A DNA stretch of 64,000 nucleotides, taken from Roseateles_B sp051857535 (GTDB taxonomy: Bacteria; Pseudomonadota; Gammaproteobacteria; Burkholderiales; Burkholderiaceae_C). The position numbers and the translations under genes are program-made. A model generated the notes under the pieces. It saw only the letters and a list, made by a program, of their open reading frames with translations, was not told the origin of the DNA and searched no databases. The first letter of the stretch is position 1, and each line of letters starts with the position of its first letter. Of this stretch, positions 8,291 to 17,056 are shown in pieces. Location of the stretch: NCBI RefSeq assembly GCF_051857535.1, contig NZ_JBPZGY010000005.1, positions 372,001-436,000 of the forward strand. The letters are read 5' to 3'.

Positions 8291-9874
8291 TCATTTGTGC
8301 CCGCCGCCGCCGCTGCTGTAGCCGCCCCAGGATCCACCTGAGCCGCCGTTGTAGCGTACGCCGCCATTGCGCTTGCAGGCCTGGTACTCGGTGCTGTTCT
8401 CGCCGTAGCTGTCCTTGTAGGACTGGCAATCATCGCTGCTGCAGGCCCGGAAGAGCAGCAGCAGCACCAGCAGCATGAAGGCGCCGAGGATGATCTTGGC
8501 GAAGAGGCCGTGGGCATCGCCGCTGGCGCGCACGCCGGCGTCGCGGGTGAAGGCGGCGCGCTTCTCGGGGGACAGGGCGAAGCCCTTGATCACCTCGTCG
8601 GCGTCCAGCTTGCGGCCGTGGCTCCAGGTGAGTTCTTTGCCGGTCTGCTCGCGGCTGAGCAGCTCGGTGCGGCTGCCGGCGCGGTACTCGTAATCGGTGA
8701 CCAGGCACTTCTCGCCGCGCTTCACGCGCCAGTAGAACTCGCCCAGCACGTAGGTGATGAGGGCGGTGTACTGCCAGCGCCGGGCAAAGCGCTTGTCTTG
8801 CCAGCTGACGGCGCCGCCCTTGTCGGACGTGGGGGCCCCGGTGATCGGGCGCACCACGCTCCAGCCGTCCTCGGTGTCCACCAGGAAGGCGAAGCCCTCC
8901 AGGCGGTTGAAGAGCAGGTATTCGCGCCAGAAGGTCTGTTCCTCGTCCTGACCCTGGGGCAGGTCGCAGCGCTCCATATAGCCCACGACCTGCCATTCCT
9001 GGGGCGTGCCGCCCATCAGGGCCAGCTTGCCGCTGCTGCCCATGGGGATCAGCGGCTCCATGCCGTTTTCCTGGGCGTAGTGGCCCAGGTCGCCGCCGAC
9101 GCCCTTGGAGATGTCGGTGACGGTATGGCACTGCGCGCAGACGATGGACTGCGTGCTGTCCAGGCGGGGTGTCAGCGAGGCGCCGCAGCCCGGGCAGGGC
9201 AGGGACTTGCCGCTGAGCGTCTTGCTGCTCTCCTCGCGCAGGCCGCTCAGGGCCAGGTCGGCCAGGCGCACGCTGCGCCCGACGGTCCAGACCGGGGCCT
9301 GGGGCTGGCTGTACTCCAGGCTGCCGACCTCGCCCTTGGCACTGCGCAACTCCACCACCCAGTAGCTCTTGAGCAGCTCGGGCGGACGTGGCAGCTCGCC
9401 TTCGCAGGCCAGCACGGTGGCGTCCACCTTGGAGGCGACTTCCCAGCGCGAGCCGCCCAGGGTCAGCGGCGAGCCGACGGTGACATTGCCCGCCAGGGGC
9501 GCAGCCTCGGACAGCGGCAGCTCGAAGCCGATCACGAAGGCGCCGTTGTCCTCCGAGAGCCAGGCGCTGCGCCCGTGGCCGAAAAGGATGTGCCACTCGT
9601 TCCAGCTGGCCTCTTCCGTGCGCAGCTGGATGCGGCCCAACACGGTGAAGGGCTCGCCCTGGTACTTGCCGCTGGCGCCCAAGCGCAGGGGGGAGTAGTC
9701 CTCGAAGAGCTCGGCGCTCTGGCCGATCTTGCGCAGGGCCTCGCCTTCACGCAGCAGCGTGGCGCGGCAGTAGCTGCAGACGGCGCTGTGCGACGCCGCC
9801 GAGGCGAACTCGACGGGCGCTCCGCAGTTGGGACAGGCTGCTTGCCAGCGGCGCTGGGGGGATGTGCTTGCCAC
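8291..9874 (-). CDS. DUF4178 protein with two zinc ribbons and C-terminal membrane helix
   Basis: A 527-residue protein. An N-terminal zinc ribbon (C14, C17, C33, C36) is followed by a DUF4178 beta-rich domain, a second ribbon of CPGCG...CAQC form near residue 227, a second DUF4178 domain, a hydrophobic helix at about 458-478 (IILGAFMLLVLLLLF) and a Gly/Ser-rich tail ending GGGGHK. The tail also holds a Cys pair and resembles the glycine-rich tails of small membrane-anchored stress proteins. It is the second gene of the cluster, 80 bp after the SPFH gene. The double DUF4178 layout is usual for the family. Its function is unknown; anchoring and metal binding are what the sequence shows. Confidence 0.9.
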   Translation of the reverse strand: MASTSPQRRWQAACPNCGAPVEFASAASHSAVCSYCRATLLREGEALRKIGQSAELFEDYSPLRLGASGKYQGEPFTVLGRIQLRTEEASWNEWHILFGHGRSAWLSEDNGAFVIGFELPLSEAAPLAGNVTVGSPLTLGGSRWEVASKVDATVLACEGELPRPPELLKSYWVVELRSAKGEVGSLEYSQPQAPVWTVGRSVRLADLALSGLREESSKTLSGKSLPCPGCGASLTPRLDSTQSIVCAQCHTVTDISKGVGGDLGHYAQENGMEPLIPMGSSGKLALMGGTPQEWQVVGYMERCDLPQGQDEEQTFWREYLLFNRLEGFAFLVDTEDGWSVVRPITGAPTSDKGGAVSWQDKRFARRWQYTALITYVLGEFYWRVKRGEKCLVTDYEYRAGSRTELLSREQTGKELTWSHGRKLDADEVIKGFALSPEKRAAFTRDAGVRASGDAHGLFAKIILGAFMLLVLLLLFRACSSDDCQSYKDSYGENSTEYQACKRNGGVRYNGGSGGSWGGYSSGGGGHK

Positions 9875-9954
9875 GCGTGCTCAGGCTGGGCATGCGCGCC
9901 CTGGGCCGGCGGCCCTGGACGCTGCATGCAGGGTGGGTCGACGCAGCGAGGGCC

Positions 9955-11001
9955 TCAGCCCAGCTTCTTCAGCAGGTCGGCCTTCTTGGCCGCGAACTCT
10001 TCCTCGGTGAGGATGCCCTTGGCCTTCAGCTCGCCCAGCTTTTCAAGCAGGGACATGATGTCGTCCGCACTCTGTGCCACCGGCGCCGCCGCCACAGGCT
10101 GGGCGGCCTGCGGGGGCTGCGCGGCCAGGCCTGCGGCCATCTGCTGGGCCAGGGTCTGGCCCAGGGCAAGACCTGCCCCCAGGCCCATGGCATCGCCCGC
10201 GATGCCGCCACCGCCCTGGCCCACACCTTCGGCGAGCTTGGGGATGGCCTGAGCAGTCTGGTACTGCATGAACTGGCCCATGTTCTGGCCGATCATGCCC
10301 ATGCCGATCTTCTGGTCGAGGATCTTCTGCAGCTCCTCGGGCAGGGACACGCTCTGCAGCGTGACCGATTCCAGCTTCAGGCCCAGATTCTCGAAGGCTG
10401 GCGCCGTGGCGGCCTGCAACTGAGAGGCGAACTCGACCTGGTTGGCCGCCAGGTCCAGGAAGGGGATGCCGCTCTGGGCGACGGCGTCGCTGATGTGCTG
10501 CAGGATGGTGCCGCGCAGCTGGCCGTCCAGCTCCTGGGCGGTGTAGCGCTCGCGGGTGCCGGAGATCTCCTGGTGGAAGCGCTTCGGGTCGGCGATGCGG
10601 TAGGCGTAGTTACCGAAGGCGCGCAGGCGCACGGCGCCGAAGTCCTTGTCACGGATGGTGACGGGCTGCGGCGTGCCCCAGCGCTGGTCGATCTGCTGGC
10701 GGCTGCTGAAGAAGTAGACGTCGCTCTTGAACGGGGACTCGAAGAGCTTGTCCCAGTTCTTCAGATTGGTCAGCAGGGGCAGGGTCTGCGTGCTGAGCTT
10801 GTAGGTGCCGGGGCCGAAGACGTCTGCCACCTTGCCTTCGTTGACGAAGACCGCCAGCTGCGACTCGCGCACCACCAGCTGGGCGCCGTACTGGATTTCG
10901 AAGTCCTGCATGGGATAGCGCCAGGCCAGGGTGCCGTCCCCGTCCTCCGTCCATTGCAGGACGTCAATGAATTGTTTCTTGATGAAATCCATCAAACCCA
11001 T
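9955..11001 (-). CDS. SPFH-domain protein with C-terminal SHOCT motif
   Basis: A 348-residue protein of the YdjI-like ('virion core protein') SPFH type. The SPFH/band-7 domain occupies about residues 20-230, then a Gly/Met/Gln-rich low-complexity linker, and a SHOCT motif at about 313-346 (LLEKLGELKAKGILTEEEF). There is no N-terminal membrane helix, as in this subfamily. The start at 11001 (MGLMDFIKK) is chosen over one eight codons earlier because it matches the conserved family beginning. It is the first gene of the minus-strand cluster and is divergent from the sigma-factor gene at 11200, so the cluster promoter must lie in the 198 bp between them. Confidence 0.9.
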   Translation of the reverse strand: MGLMDFIKKQFIDVLQWTEDGDGTLAWRYPMQDFEIQYGAQLVVRESQLAVFVNEGKVADVFGPGTYKLSTQTLPLLTNLKNWDKLFESPFKSDVYFFSSRQQIDQRWGTPQPVTIRDKDFGAVRLRAFGNYAYRIADPKRFHQEISGTRERYTAQELDGQLRGTILQHISDAVAQSGIPFLDLAANQVEFASQLQAATAPAFENLGLKLESVTLQSVSLPEELQKILDQKIGMGMIGQNMGQFMQYQTAQAIPKLAEGVGQGGGGIAGDAMGLGAGLALGQTLAQQMAAGLAAQPPQAAQPVAAAPVAQSADDIMSLLEKLGELKAKGILTEEEFAAKKADLLKKLG

Positions 11002-11199
11002 GATGACCCTCCAGGCTCCAGGCAATGCGGTCGGGGCGACCGCGGATGAGAGTATCCACCAGATGAGGACGGGTTTTGGCAGGCCAGCGCCCCCCGGAGG
11101 GGTGTGTGACCGGCGGCACCCCAGAAGAGGCGGGCTCTTGTAAGAAAGTCCGCGCGACGGGGACTACCTGCTTCAGACACGACCACAGAATGGCCATTG

Positions 11200-11730
11200 A
11201 TGGACCCAACAATCGACAGGCAGAACCAGTGCTACAGGGAGGCGGCAGCAAGCTATGGCGGCGATATCGAGCGTTTTGCCGGCGGCTACGAGCTCAACCC
11301 GGCCCGTCGGCGCGAGCTGCTGCAGGAGATCCATGTCGCGCTCTGGCAGAGCTTCGCGGGATTCGAGGGGCAGTGTTCGCTACGCACCTGGGTTTACCGG
11401 GTGGCGCACAACGTGGGCGCCTCTCATGTCCACCGCAGCCAGCGCACGGTGGACCGGGGCGCGCTGGCGCTTGATGACGCCAGCGAGGTGCCCGACGAGC
11501 GAGCCGACATGGGTGCCGTCGACCGCCAGCTCGACCTCCGGCGGGTTCTCGCCCTGGTCCACCGCCTGCCGGCGGTGGACCGCCAGGTGATGCTGCTGTA
11601 CCTGGAGGACCTGAGCGCCCAGGCCATCGCGGAGGTGACCGGCCTGTCGGCCCGCAACGTGGCCACCAAAGTGCACCGCCTCAAGGCCTTGCTGGCCTCG
11701 CAACTCCAGACCAGGAGACCTCAGCCATGA
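11200..11730 (+). CDS. ECF-type RNA polymerase sigma factor
   Basis: A 176-residue sigma-70-family ECF factor. Region 2 is seen around residues 20-80 (FAGGYELNPARRRELLQEI, then SLRTWVYRVAHN) and region 4 around 110-165 (LPAVDRQVMLLYLEDLSAQ, AEVTGLSARNVATKVHRLKA). The ATG at 11200 is preferred over the TTG three bases earlier. Its stop overlaps the start of the next gene by 4 bp, so the two are translationally coupled and the partner is the likely anti-sigma factor or regulator. A TTGTAAGAAA...GACGGGGAC pattern at about 11139-11163 could be an ECF-type autoregulated promoter, but I cannot confirm the class. Confidence 0.92.
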   Translation: MDPTIDRQNQCYREAAASYGGDIERFAGGYELNPARRRELLQEIHVALWQSFAGFEGQCSLRTWVYRVAHNVGASHVHRSQRTVDRGALALDDASEVPDERADMGAVDRQLDLRRVLALVHRLPAVDRQVMLLYLEDLSAQAIAEVTGLSARNVATKVHRLKALLASQLQTRRPQP

Positions 11731-12314
11731 CTGACAACGACCTCAAGACTCTCTGGAAGTCCCAGAGCACGGATGCCTTCACCATGCCTTTGCAGGACAT
11801 CCATCGGCGGGCCGCGCGCTTCCAGCGGCAAGTCCGGCTGCGCAACCTGCTCGAGTACGGCGCAGGCCTCTTCGTGCTGGGCGGCTTTGGCTACTACATC
11901 GTGGAGTTCACCGGACTGCTCATGCGTGCAGGCAGCGTGCTGGTCATGCTGGGGGCGCTGTTCGTGCTCTTTGAGCTGCACCGCCGGGGGGCCTCCCGCC
12001 AGCCGCCCGGGCCGGGCCTGGGGATTGCCAGCCTGGACTTTCACCGCGCGGAACTGGCCCGCCAGCGCGATGCGCTGCGGGACGTGTGGCGCTGGTATGT
12101 GGCGCCCTTCATTCCAGGCGTCGTCGTGTTTCGCTGGGGCGTGGAGACCGAGCTGGCTGATTCGCCGGCATTCGCGCATGGCACGCTGGCCAATGTCTGC
12201 ATTGCCCTGGTGTTCTCGGCCATCGTCCTGGTGAATCGCTGGAGCGCTTCGCGGCTGCAGCGGCAACTGGATGAGCTGGACGCGCTCGCCGAGCCAGCAG
12301 CTCAACAAATCTGA
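11727..12314 (+). CDS. Membrane protein coupled to ECF sigma factor
   Basis: A 195-residue inner-membrane protein. A cytoplasmic N-terminus (MTDNDLKTLWKSQ, with a conserved-looking Trp) precedes two close helices at about 45-85, a charged middle, and two weaker helices at about 125-135 and 155-172, ending in a short coiled segment (LQRQLDELDALAEP). Its ATG overlaps the stop of the sigma-factor gene (ATGA). That position, and the LKxLWxSQ beginning shared by small proteins next to ECF genes, suggest it tethers or inhibits the sigma factor. There is no recognisable zinc-binding anti-sigma motif (HxxxCxxC), so the role is inferred from context only. Confidence 0.8.
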   Translation: MTDNDLKTLWKSQSTDAFTMPLQDIHRRAARFQRQVRLRNLLEYGAGLFVLGGFGYYIVEFTGLLMRAGSVLVMLGALFVLFELHRRGASRQPPGPGLGIASLDFHRAELARQRDALRDVWRWYVAPFIPGVVVFRWGVETELADSPAFAHGTLANVCIALVFSAIVLVNRWSASRLQRQLDELDALAEPAAQQI

Positions 12315-12334
12315 TCGATTCCTGGGAGCATCAC

Positions 12335-14017
12335 ATGAGAAAGCAAACGGCGACCGTCCTGGCGGCGGTCAGCATCTGCCTGGTGGCTGCAGTCGCATCA
12401 CGGGCTCGCGCGGCAGAGACAGCCCCTGCGTCGGAGCAGGGAGACGCCGAGGTCGTTCGTCCACTAGCGGAGCGCCTCCTGGGTGATCGAACGGGGGCCT
12501 GCGTGCTCGCGGCCGTGATAGAGCGACAGCAGGTGCGACGTGCCCGCGTGTGTGCCGGCACACGGGAGGATGGACCGCCTGCCTGGGAGGCAGCCCTGGA
12601 GATTGGTTCCATCAGCAAGACCATGACAGCCACTCTCGTTGCCGGGCTGATCCAGTCGGGGCGGTGGTCGCTGGACGACCCCATCGCCCGCCACCTGCCC
12701 GAGGGCACGCCTGTGCCGCGGCAGGGCGATCGGCAGATCCTCGTGCGCGACCTCCTCACCCACAGCGCCGGACTGCCTGCCCTGCCCCCGGGCATGCCTC
12801 TGCGCAACCCGGCCGATCCGTATGCCGCGCTGACGGAGGCCGGCCTGCTTGAGGCACTGGGTCGCACGACCCTCGCTTCGCCCATCGGTGAACAAGCCGC
12901 CTACTCCAATTTCGGCATGATGGTCCTGTCGCTGGCGGTGGCGCGCAGCACGGGCGGCGATCTGGAAGCGACGCTGAGGGAGCAGCTCTTCAAGCCGCTG
13001 TCGATGCAGGCCTTCATCGTGCCTGGCCCCACTGCGCCGCTGGCGCCCGGCCATGCGAGCGACGGCCGGCGCGCGCCGGGCTGGACCATCACCCCGAATC
13101 TGGCCGGCGTGGGCATGGTCAAGGCCAGCCTGGCTGACATGACGCGCTATGCCCAGGCAGCGCTGGGCGAAGGGCCCGAGCCGGTGGTCAGACGCCTGGC
13201 TCTGACCGGGCAGCCACTCGCCCACGGTTTCGGCATGAACTGGATGCGCCAGGCCGTGCAGGGCCGGGAACTGCTGCTGCATGAGGGCGGCACGGGGGGC
13301 TTTTCCTCGTTCATCGGGGTGGACCGGCCCGGCGGGCGTGCCGTGGTGCTGCTGGCGGACACCAGCCTGGCCGATCTGGGCGGGCTGGGCGATCTTGGCC
13401 TTGCGCTGCTGGGCCTGGACTGGCCGGTGAGCGGGCCTCGCCGGGCCGTTTCCACGACGGAGGCGCAGCGGCAGTCCCTGGCCGGCGAGTACCGGCTCGG
13501 TGCTCTCAGGCTCCGGATCTGGTCGGCCGAGGGCGAGCGTTTGATGGCCCAGGCCGAAGGTCAAGCCGCCTTCGAGCTGCACCAGGACTCTGCGGGCGAC
13601 TTCTACCCTGAGGGCTTCAGCGCGCTGCTGACGCCGCTGCGCGATGCGGGGCCGGACGGGGCGGTGTCAGGTCTTGCGTGGCGCCAGGGAGGTGGCACCT
13701 CCGAGGCCGTGCGCATTCGGCCTCCCATGGCCACAGACGCCGTCAATGCCCTGCCCGCTGGCAATCCCGCCTGGGCCGACTGGCTCGGCGAATACGCCCT
13801 GACGCCGCAATTCAGTCTGCGTGTGCTGGAGCAGGGCGGGCGCCTCATGGTCCGCGGCACCGGGCAGCCGGCGATTCCCGCCGCGGCCAGCGGACCGGAT
13901 CGCCTCGAGGTGAGCGCGGTCGATGCCGTGGTCGAGTTCGAGCGCGATGCGGCCGGCCGGGTCGTGGCGGCAGTGCTGCTGCAGAACGGACAGCGGCTGA
14001 AGGGCCAGCGTCGCTGA
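12335..14017 (+). CDS. Serine hydrolase, class C beta-lactamase fold
   Basis: A 560-residue exported serine hydrolase. Residues 1-27 form a signal peptide (ending ASRARAAE). The catalytic SxxK is S92-I-S-K95 in EIGSISKTM, the second motif is YSN near residue 190, and a LLHEGGTGGFSS segment near 312 supplies the third-motif region (HxG-like). The C-terminal 200 residues form an extra beta-rich domain, as in D-aminopeptidase and esterase relatives. It starts 20 bp after the sigma-linked membrane protein gene and is probably in the same operon. Peptidase, esterase or lactamase activity cannot be told apart here; it should not be read as proof of drug resistance. Confidence 0.9.
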   Translation: MRKQTATVLAAVSICLVAAVASRARAAETAPASEQGDAEVVRPLAERLLGDRTGACVLAAVIERQQVRRARVCAGTREDGPPAWEAALEIGSISKTMTATLVAGLIQSGRWSLDDPIARHLPEGTPVPRQGDRQILVRDLLTHSAGLPALPPGMPLRNPADPYAALTEAGLLEALGRTTLASPIGEQAAYSNFGMMVLSLAVARSTGGDLEATLREQLFKPLSMQAFIVPGPTAPLAPGHASDGRRAPGWTITPNLAGVGMVKASLADMTRYAQAALGEGPEPVVRRLALTGQPLAHGFGMNWMRQAVQGRELLLHEGGTGGFSSFIGVDRPGGRAVVLLADTSLADLGGLGDLGLALLGLDWPVSGPRRAVSTTEAQRQSLAGEYRLGALRLRIWSAEGERLMAQAEGQAAFELHQDSAGDFYPEGFSALLTPLRDAGPDGAVSGLAWRQGGGTSEAVRIRPPMATDAVNALPAGNPAWADWLGEYALTPQFSLRVLEQGGRLMVRGTGQPAIPAAASGPDRLEVSAVDAVVEFERDAAGRVVAAVLLQNGQRLKGQRR

Positions 14018-14165
14018 GACGCATCCGCCGCCATGATCCTGTCCGAGCCCGGCCGCCTCGTGCCGGGTGACGAGCCCGACAAGGGCAGGCGAACGCCCGC
14101 CTGTCGGTGGCGGTCTGCCAGCTGTTCACCGGCCCTGCAGGCCCTGCGGGGTGCCGGCGCTGGAC

Positions 14166-16511
14166 TTACAACTTCCTCTCCCATCTCAGCTGCCACACCG
14201 TGAAGCTGCGCCCCAGGCTGTCCGTCGTGATGCGCTTGTCGGCCGTGGTGATGATGCTGCTGGTGTTGTAGTCCAGCGGCGCGAGGTTGGAGGCTGAAAG
14301 GCGCAGCTGGGTGTCACGGTCTATGGCCCAGGTGGCCGAGGCGTCGATCACGCGCTTGACGGGCGTCACGCTCTGCTGGATCAGGGTCTGCTGGATCGTG
14401 CCGCCTGGCGTCCAGTTCAGGCCGGCAGCCAGGGTCAGGGGCAGGCTGCGCAGCTTGTAGTCGACGCCGATGTTGACGGTGCCCTTGGGCTGGGCGTCGA
14501 GGCGGTTGTTGGGGCCGGGGATGCCGTCCACGCTGGAGCTGAAGAGGCTCAGGTTGCCGCGCAGATTGAGGGGCAGGGCATCGTCGACGAACTCGTCCAG
14601 CCGGAACTTGGCTTCCAGCTCCAGGCCGAAGGTCCGCGCCTTGCCGATGTTCTGCGGGCGGGCCACCCAGCGCGGCACGCTGGCCCAGGAGACGGTCTCC
14701 AGGCGGGTCTCGGTGCGGATCAGGTCATTGATGTGGCGGTAGAAGACGTTCGCGCTCAGCAGGCCGCCCTTGGCCAGGTAGCGCTCGAAGGCAATCTCCA
14801 GGCCTGTGGCCATCTCGGGCCGCAGGTCCGGGTTGCCGCTGCGGTCGGGGTACTGGACCGCATTGGGGCCGCAGGCGCCGTCGGCGGGGCAGGGGTAGTC
14901 GCTGTTGATGCTCGGCCGGGCGATCAGGTCCTGCAGCTGCGGTGAGCGGTAGCTGCGGGTGAGGCTCATGCGGACCTGGTTGCGGCTCTTTTCGTCCGGC
15001 TTCCAGACGGCATGCAGCAGCGGGGTCCAGACGCTGGACTTGTTGCTCACGGCGTAGTTGGCGGCATCGCTCTTGGTCTCGATGCCTTCCCAGCGCAGGC
15101 CGGCATAGAAGGACCAGTGCGGACCCACGGACCATTCGTCCTGGCCATAGGCCGCGAAGCGTCGCACGGAGGCAGAGAGGTTGTCGCCGAAGTCCGCCAG
15201 CTCGGGGCGGGGCAGGCCGTTCTGCAGGCTCAGGCGGGTCTGCTGGCGGGTCTGGTTCTCGGCTTCCAGGCCGCCCACCAGGCTGTGATCGTTCTCCAGC
15301 TGGCGCGCGACCTTGGCCATCAGGCTCCAGTTGCGGTCATGGCCGTTCACCGTGTCGTCCTGTGTACGCGAGCCGACGCCGCCGAGGAACTCCTGGCGCA
15401 GCGTGCGCGAGTCCATCAGCGCGCGGCCCAGGCCGGCGCGCAGGTCCAGGCGGGTGTCCGGGTCCAGCTTCTTCTGCAGCTGCGTGTTCAGGCGCAGCAT
15501 CTTGAACTCGGTCCGGCCCTCGGTCTGGGCGCTGTCATAGGGCAGGGGCCGGCCGTCGCTGCGTTCGCCCGATTGGCGCTGCTGGCTGCTGCTGCTGCCC
15601 TTGTTGACGCTCAGGAAGGGCTGGAGGGCAAAGGATTCGCCCTCGCCCAGGCGCCATTGCACGCGGCCGTTGGCGTTGAGCATCTTGCGATCGTCGCTGC
15701 TGCTGCCGCTGGAGCTGAGCACGCGCGCGGGCCCGCCGTGCAGGTCTTCGGACACGGTGCGGCCGTTCTGGTCGTCCTCGTGCTTCATCTGCATGGCGTT
15801 GAGGGCCAGGTTGTAGCTGCTGCCGGCGTTGTCGAGCTTGTCGTTGCGTTGCCAGGAGACGTTGGGGTTGACGTGGGAGCGCTCGACGGTGAGGCCGGCG
15901 CGCACATCGTTGACCTTGCGCTGGTAGGCCTCGCGCAGCACCACATTGATGGTGCCGGCGATGGCACGGGCGCCGTACTCGGCCGTGGGGGCACGCATGA
16001 TCTCGATGCGCTCCACCTGCTCGGGCGGCAGCTGGTCCAGTGAGAAGCCCGGCGGCATGCGCTCGCCGTTGACCAGGATTTGCGTGAAGCCACCGCCCAT
16101 GCCGCGCATGCGGATGTCGCCCCCGCGGCCCGGGCGGCCGCCGGTGGTGACGCCGGGCAGGCGCTTCATCACCTCGCCCAGGCTGCTGTCGCCGAACTTC
16201 TCGATTTCCTCACGGCTGATCACGATCTTGGCGGCCGAGGAGGCGCGGCGCGTGGCGTCGTCGCTGGGGCCGCCGCTGATTTCCACCTTCTCCAGCGTCT
16301 GCCGCGTTTCGGTTGCAGGTGCTGCCGGCTTCTCTGTGGCCTTGCGCTCGGCGGCCGGCATGGTGGCTGCACGCGGGGAGCTGGCTGTCGTGGCGGGCGC
16401 TGGGGCCGCCTCCTGGGCCAGGACGAGGTGGGTGCAGCCCATCAGGCTGAGGCTCAGGCAAAGGCCGCGCAGGGCAAATCGGCTCGAGGAAGGCTCGGGG
16501 TGGGACAGCAT
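14166..16511 (-). CDS. TonB-dependent outer-membrane receptor
   Basis: A 781-residue receptor. The start at 16511 puts a signal peptide (LRGLCLSLSLMGCTHLVLA) near the N-terminus; the frame runs 41 codons further up without a plausible leader. An Ala/Pro/Thr-rich linker of about 60 residues is followed by the plug domain (REEIEKFGDSSLGEVMKRLP; IRMRGMGGGFTQILVNGERM; ERIEIMRAPTAEYGARAIAG) and a 22-strand barrel ending in an aromatic-basic C-terminus (VWQLRWERKL, i.e. not a terminal Phe). The ligand is unknown. It reads toward the sigma/hydrolase operon, which ends 148 bp away on the opposite strand. Confidence 0.92.
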   Translation of the reverse strand: MLSHPEPSSSRFALRGLCLSLSLMGCTHLVLAQEAAPAPATTASSPRAATMPAAERKATEKPAAPATETRQTLEKVEISGGPSDDATRRASSAAKIVISREEIEKFGDSSLGEVMKRLPGVTTGGRPGRGGDIRMRGMGGGFTQILVNGERMPPGFSLDQLPPEQVERIEIMRAPTAEYGARAIAGTINVVLREAYQRKVNDVRAGLTVERSHVNPNVSWQRNDKLDNAGSSYNLALNAMQMKHEDDQNGRTVSEDLHGGPARVLSSSGSSSDDRKMLNANGRVQWRLGEGESFALQPFLSVNKGSSSSQQRQSGERSDGRPLPYDSAQTEGRTEFKMLRLNTQLQKKLDPDTRLDLRAGLGRALMDSRTLRQEFLGGVGSRTQDDTVNGHDRNWSLMAKVARQLENDHSLVGGLEAENQTRQQTRLSLQNGLPRPELADFGDNLSASVRRFAAYGQDEWSVGPHWSFYAGLRWEGIETKSDAANYAVSNKSSVWTPLLHAVWKPDEKSRNQVRMSLTRSYRSPQLQDLIARPSINSDYPCPADGACGPNAVQYPDRSGNPDLRPEMATGLEIAFERYLAKGGLLSANVFYRHINDLIRTETRLETVSWASVPRWVARPQNIGKARTFGLELEAKFRLDEFVDDALPLNLRGNLSLFSSSVDGIPGPNNRLDAQPKGTVNIGVDYKLRSLPLTLAAGLNWTPGGTIQQTLIQQSVTPVKRVIDASATWAIDRDTQLRLSASNLAPLDYNTSSIITTADKRITTDSLGRSFTVWQLRWERKL

Positions 16512-16742
16512 GGTGACGGTGGGCAGGGGCGCAGCGGCGACGGCGGGTTGCGCATTTTCAGGGGTGGCCGAGCCCAGGAGGGGGCTGGCCTTGCAGCGTT
16601 CAGGGTGCTCGCTGCACGGGACGGAGCATCGCACGCAGGCCAGGCCCTGACGTTTGGCATGCCCGATTTTTTAACTTCTTTACAGGCGCTTCACGGCTGC
16701 ATCCCCGGGGGCAGGCAGCGAAGAGCGGGCCTGAAAAAGCAA

Positions 16743-16763
16743 AGGGCCACCAGTGGTGGCCCT
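16743..16763. other. Perfect 10-bp inverted repeat
   Basis: AGGGCCACCA and TGGTGGCCCT flank a single G. On the minus strand the right side is followed by TTTGCTTTTT, so the structure could end transcripts coming from the minus-strand sbp gene, or hinder entry into the TonB receptor gene at 16511. The rest of 16512-17056 shows no gene; it holds this repeat, the terminator at 16923-16956 and presumably the receptor's promoter. Confidence 0.5.
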
Positions 16764-16922
16764 GCTACCGGACAAGGCACAAGGCCCTGACGGATCATTT
16801 CGCGCTGGTCACGGGTTCCAGTGCTCTGCCCTATGTTGCAGCCGATTTCTCGCGTCCTGATGCTTCGCATTGTGCGCATCGTTTGTGTCAGGGATTTGAC
16901 GGGGAGCAAGGTTTCTACGGTC

Positions 16923-16956
16923 AAAAAAAACCTCCCGCGGCTGGTGCCGGGGAGGT
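16923..16956 (-). terminator. Rho-independent terminator after sbp copy 1
   Basis: On the minus strand a G+C-rich hairpin (ACCTCCCC-GGC pairing with GCCGCGGGAGG, one bulge, short TGGT-like loop) is followed by eight T residues (the A-run at 16923-16930 of the plus strand). It lies 100 bp past the stop of the sulfate-binding protein gene, on the same strand. Confidence 0.8.
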
Positions 16957-17056
16957 CCAAGGTCAGTCCGCGCCCATCACCAGCGATGCGGGCGCAGGGG
17001 TCTGACGAGGAGACAAACTGTGTGGCTGGGGGCAGGTCTTGCCACCCCGGCTGAGC

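Noticed and set aside
12335..14017. Reading the serine hydrolases as drug-resistance beta-lactamases
   Set aside because: SxxK and YSN are shared by esterases and peptidases of this fold, and both proteins have an extra C-terminal domain unlike AmpC.
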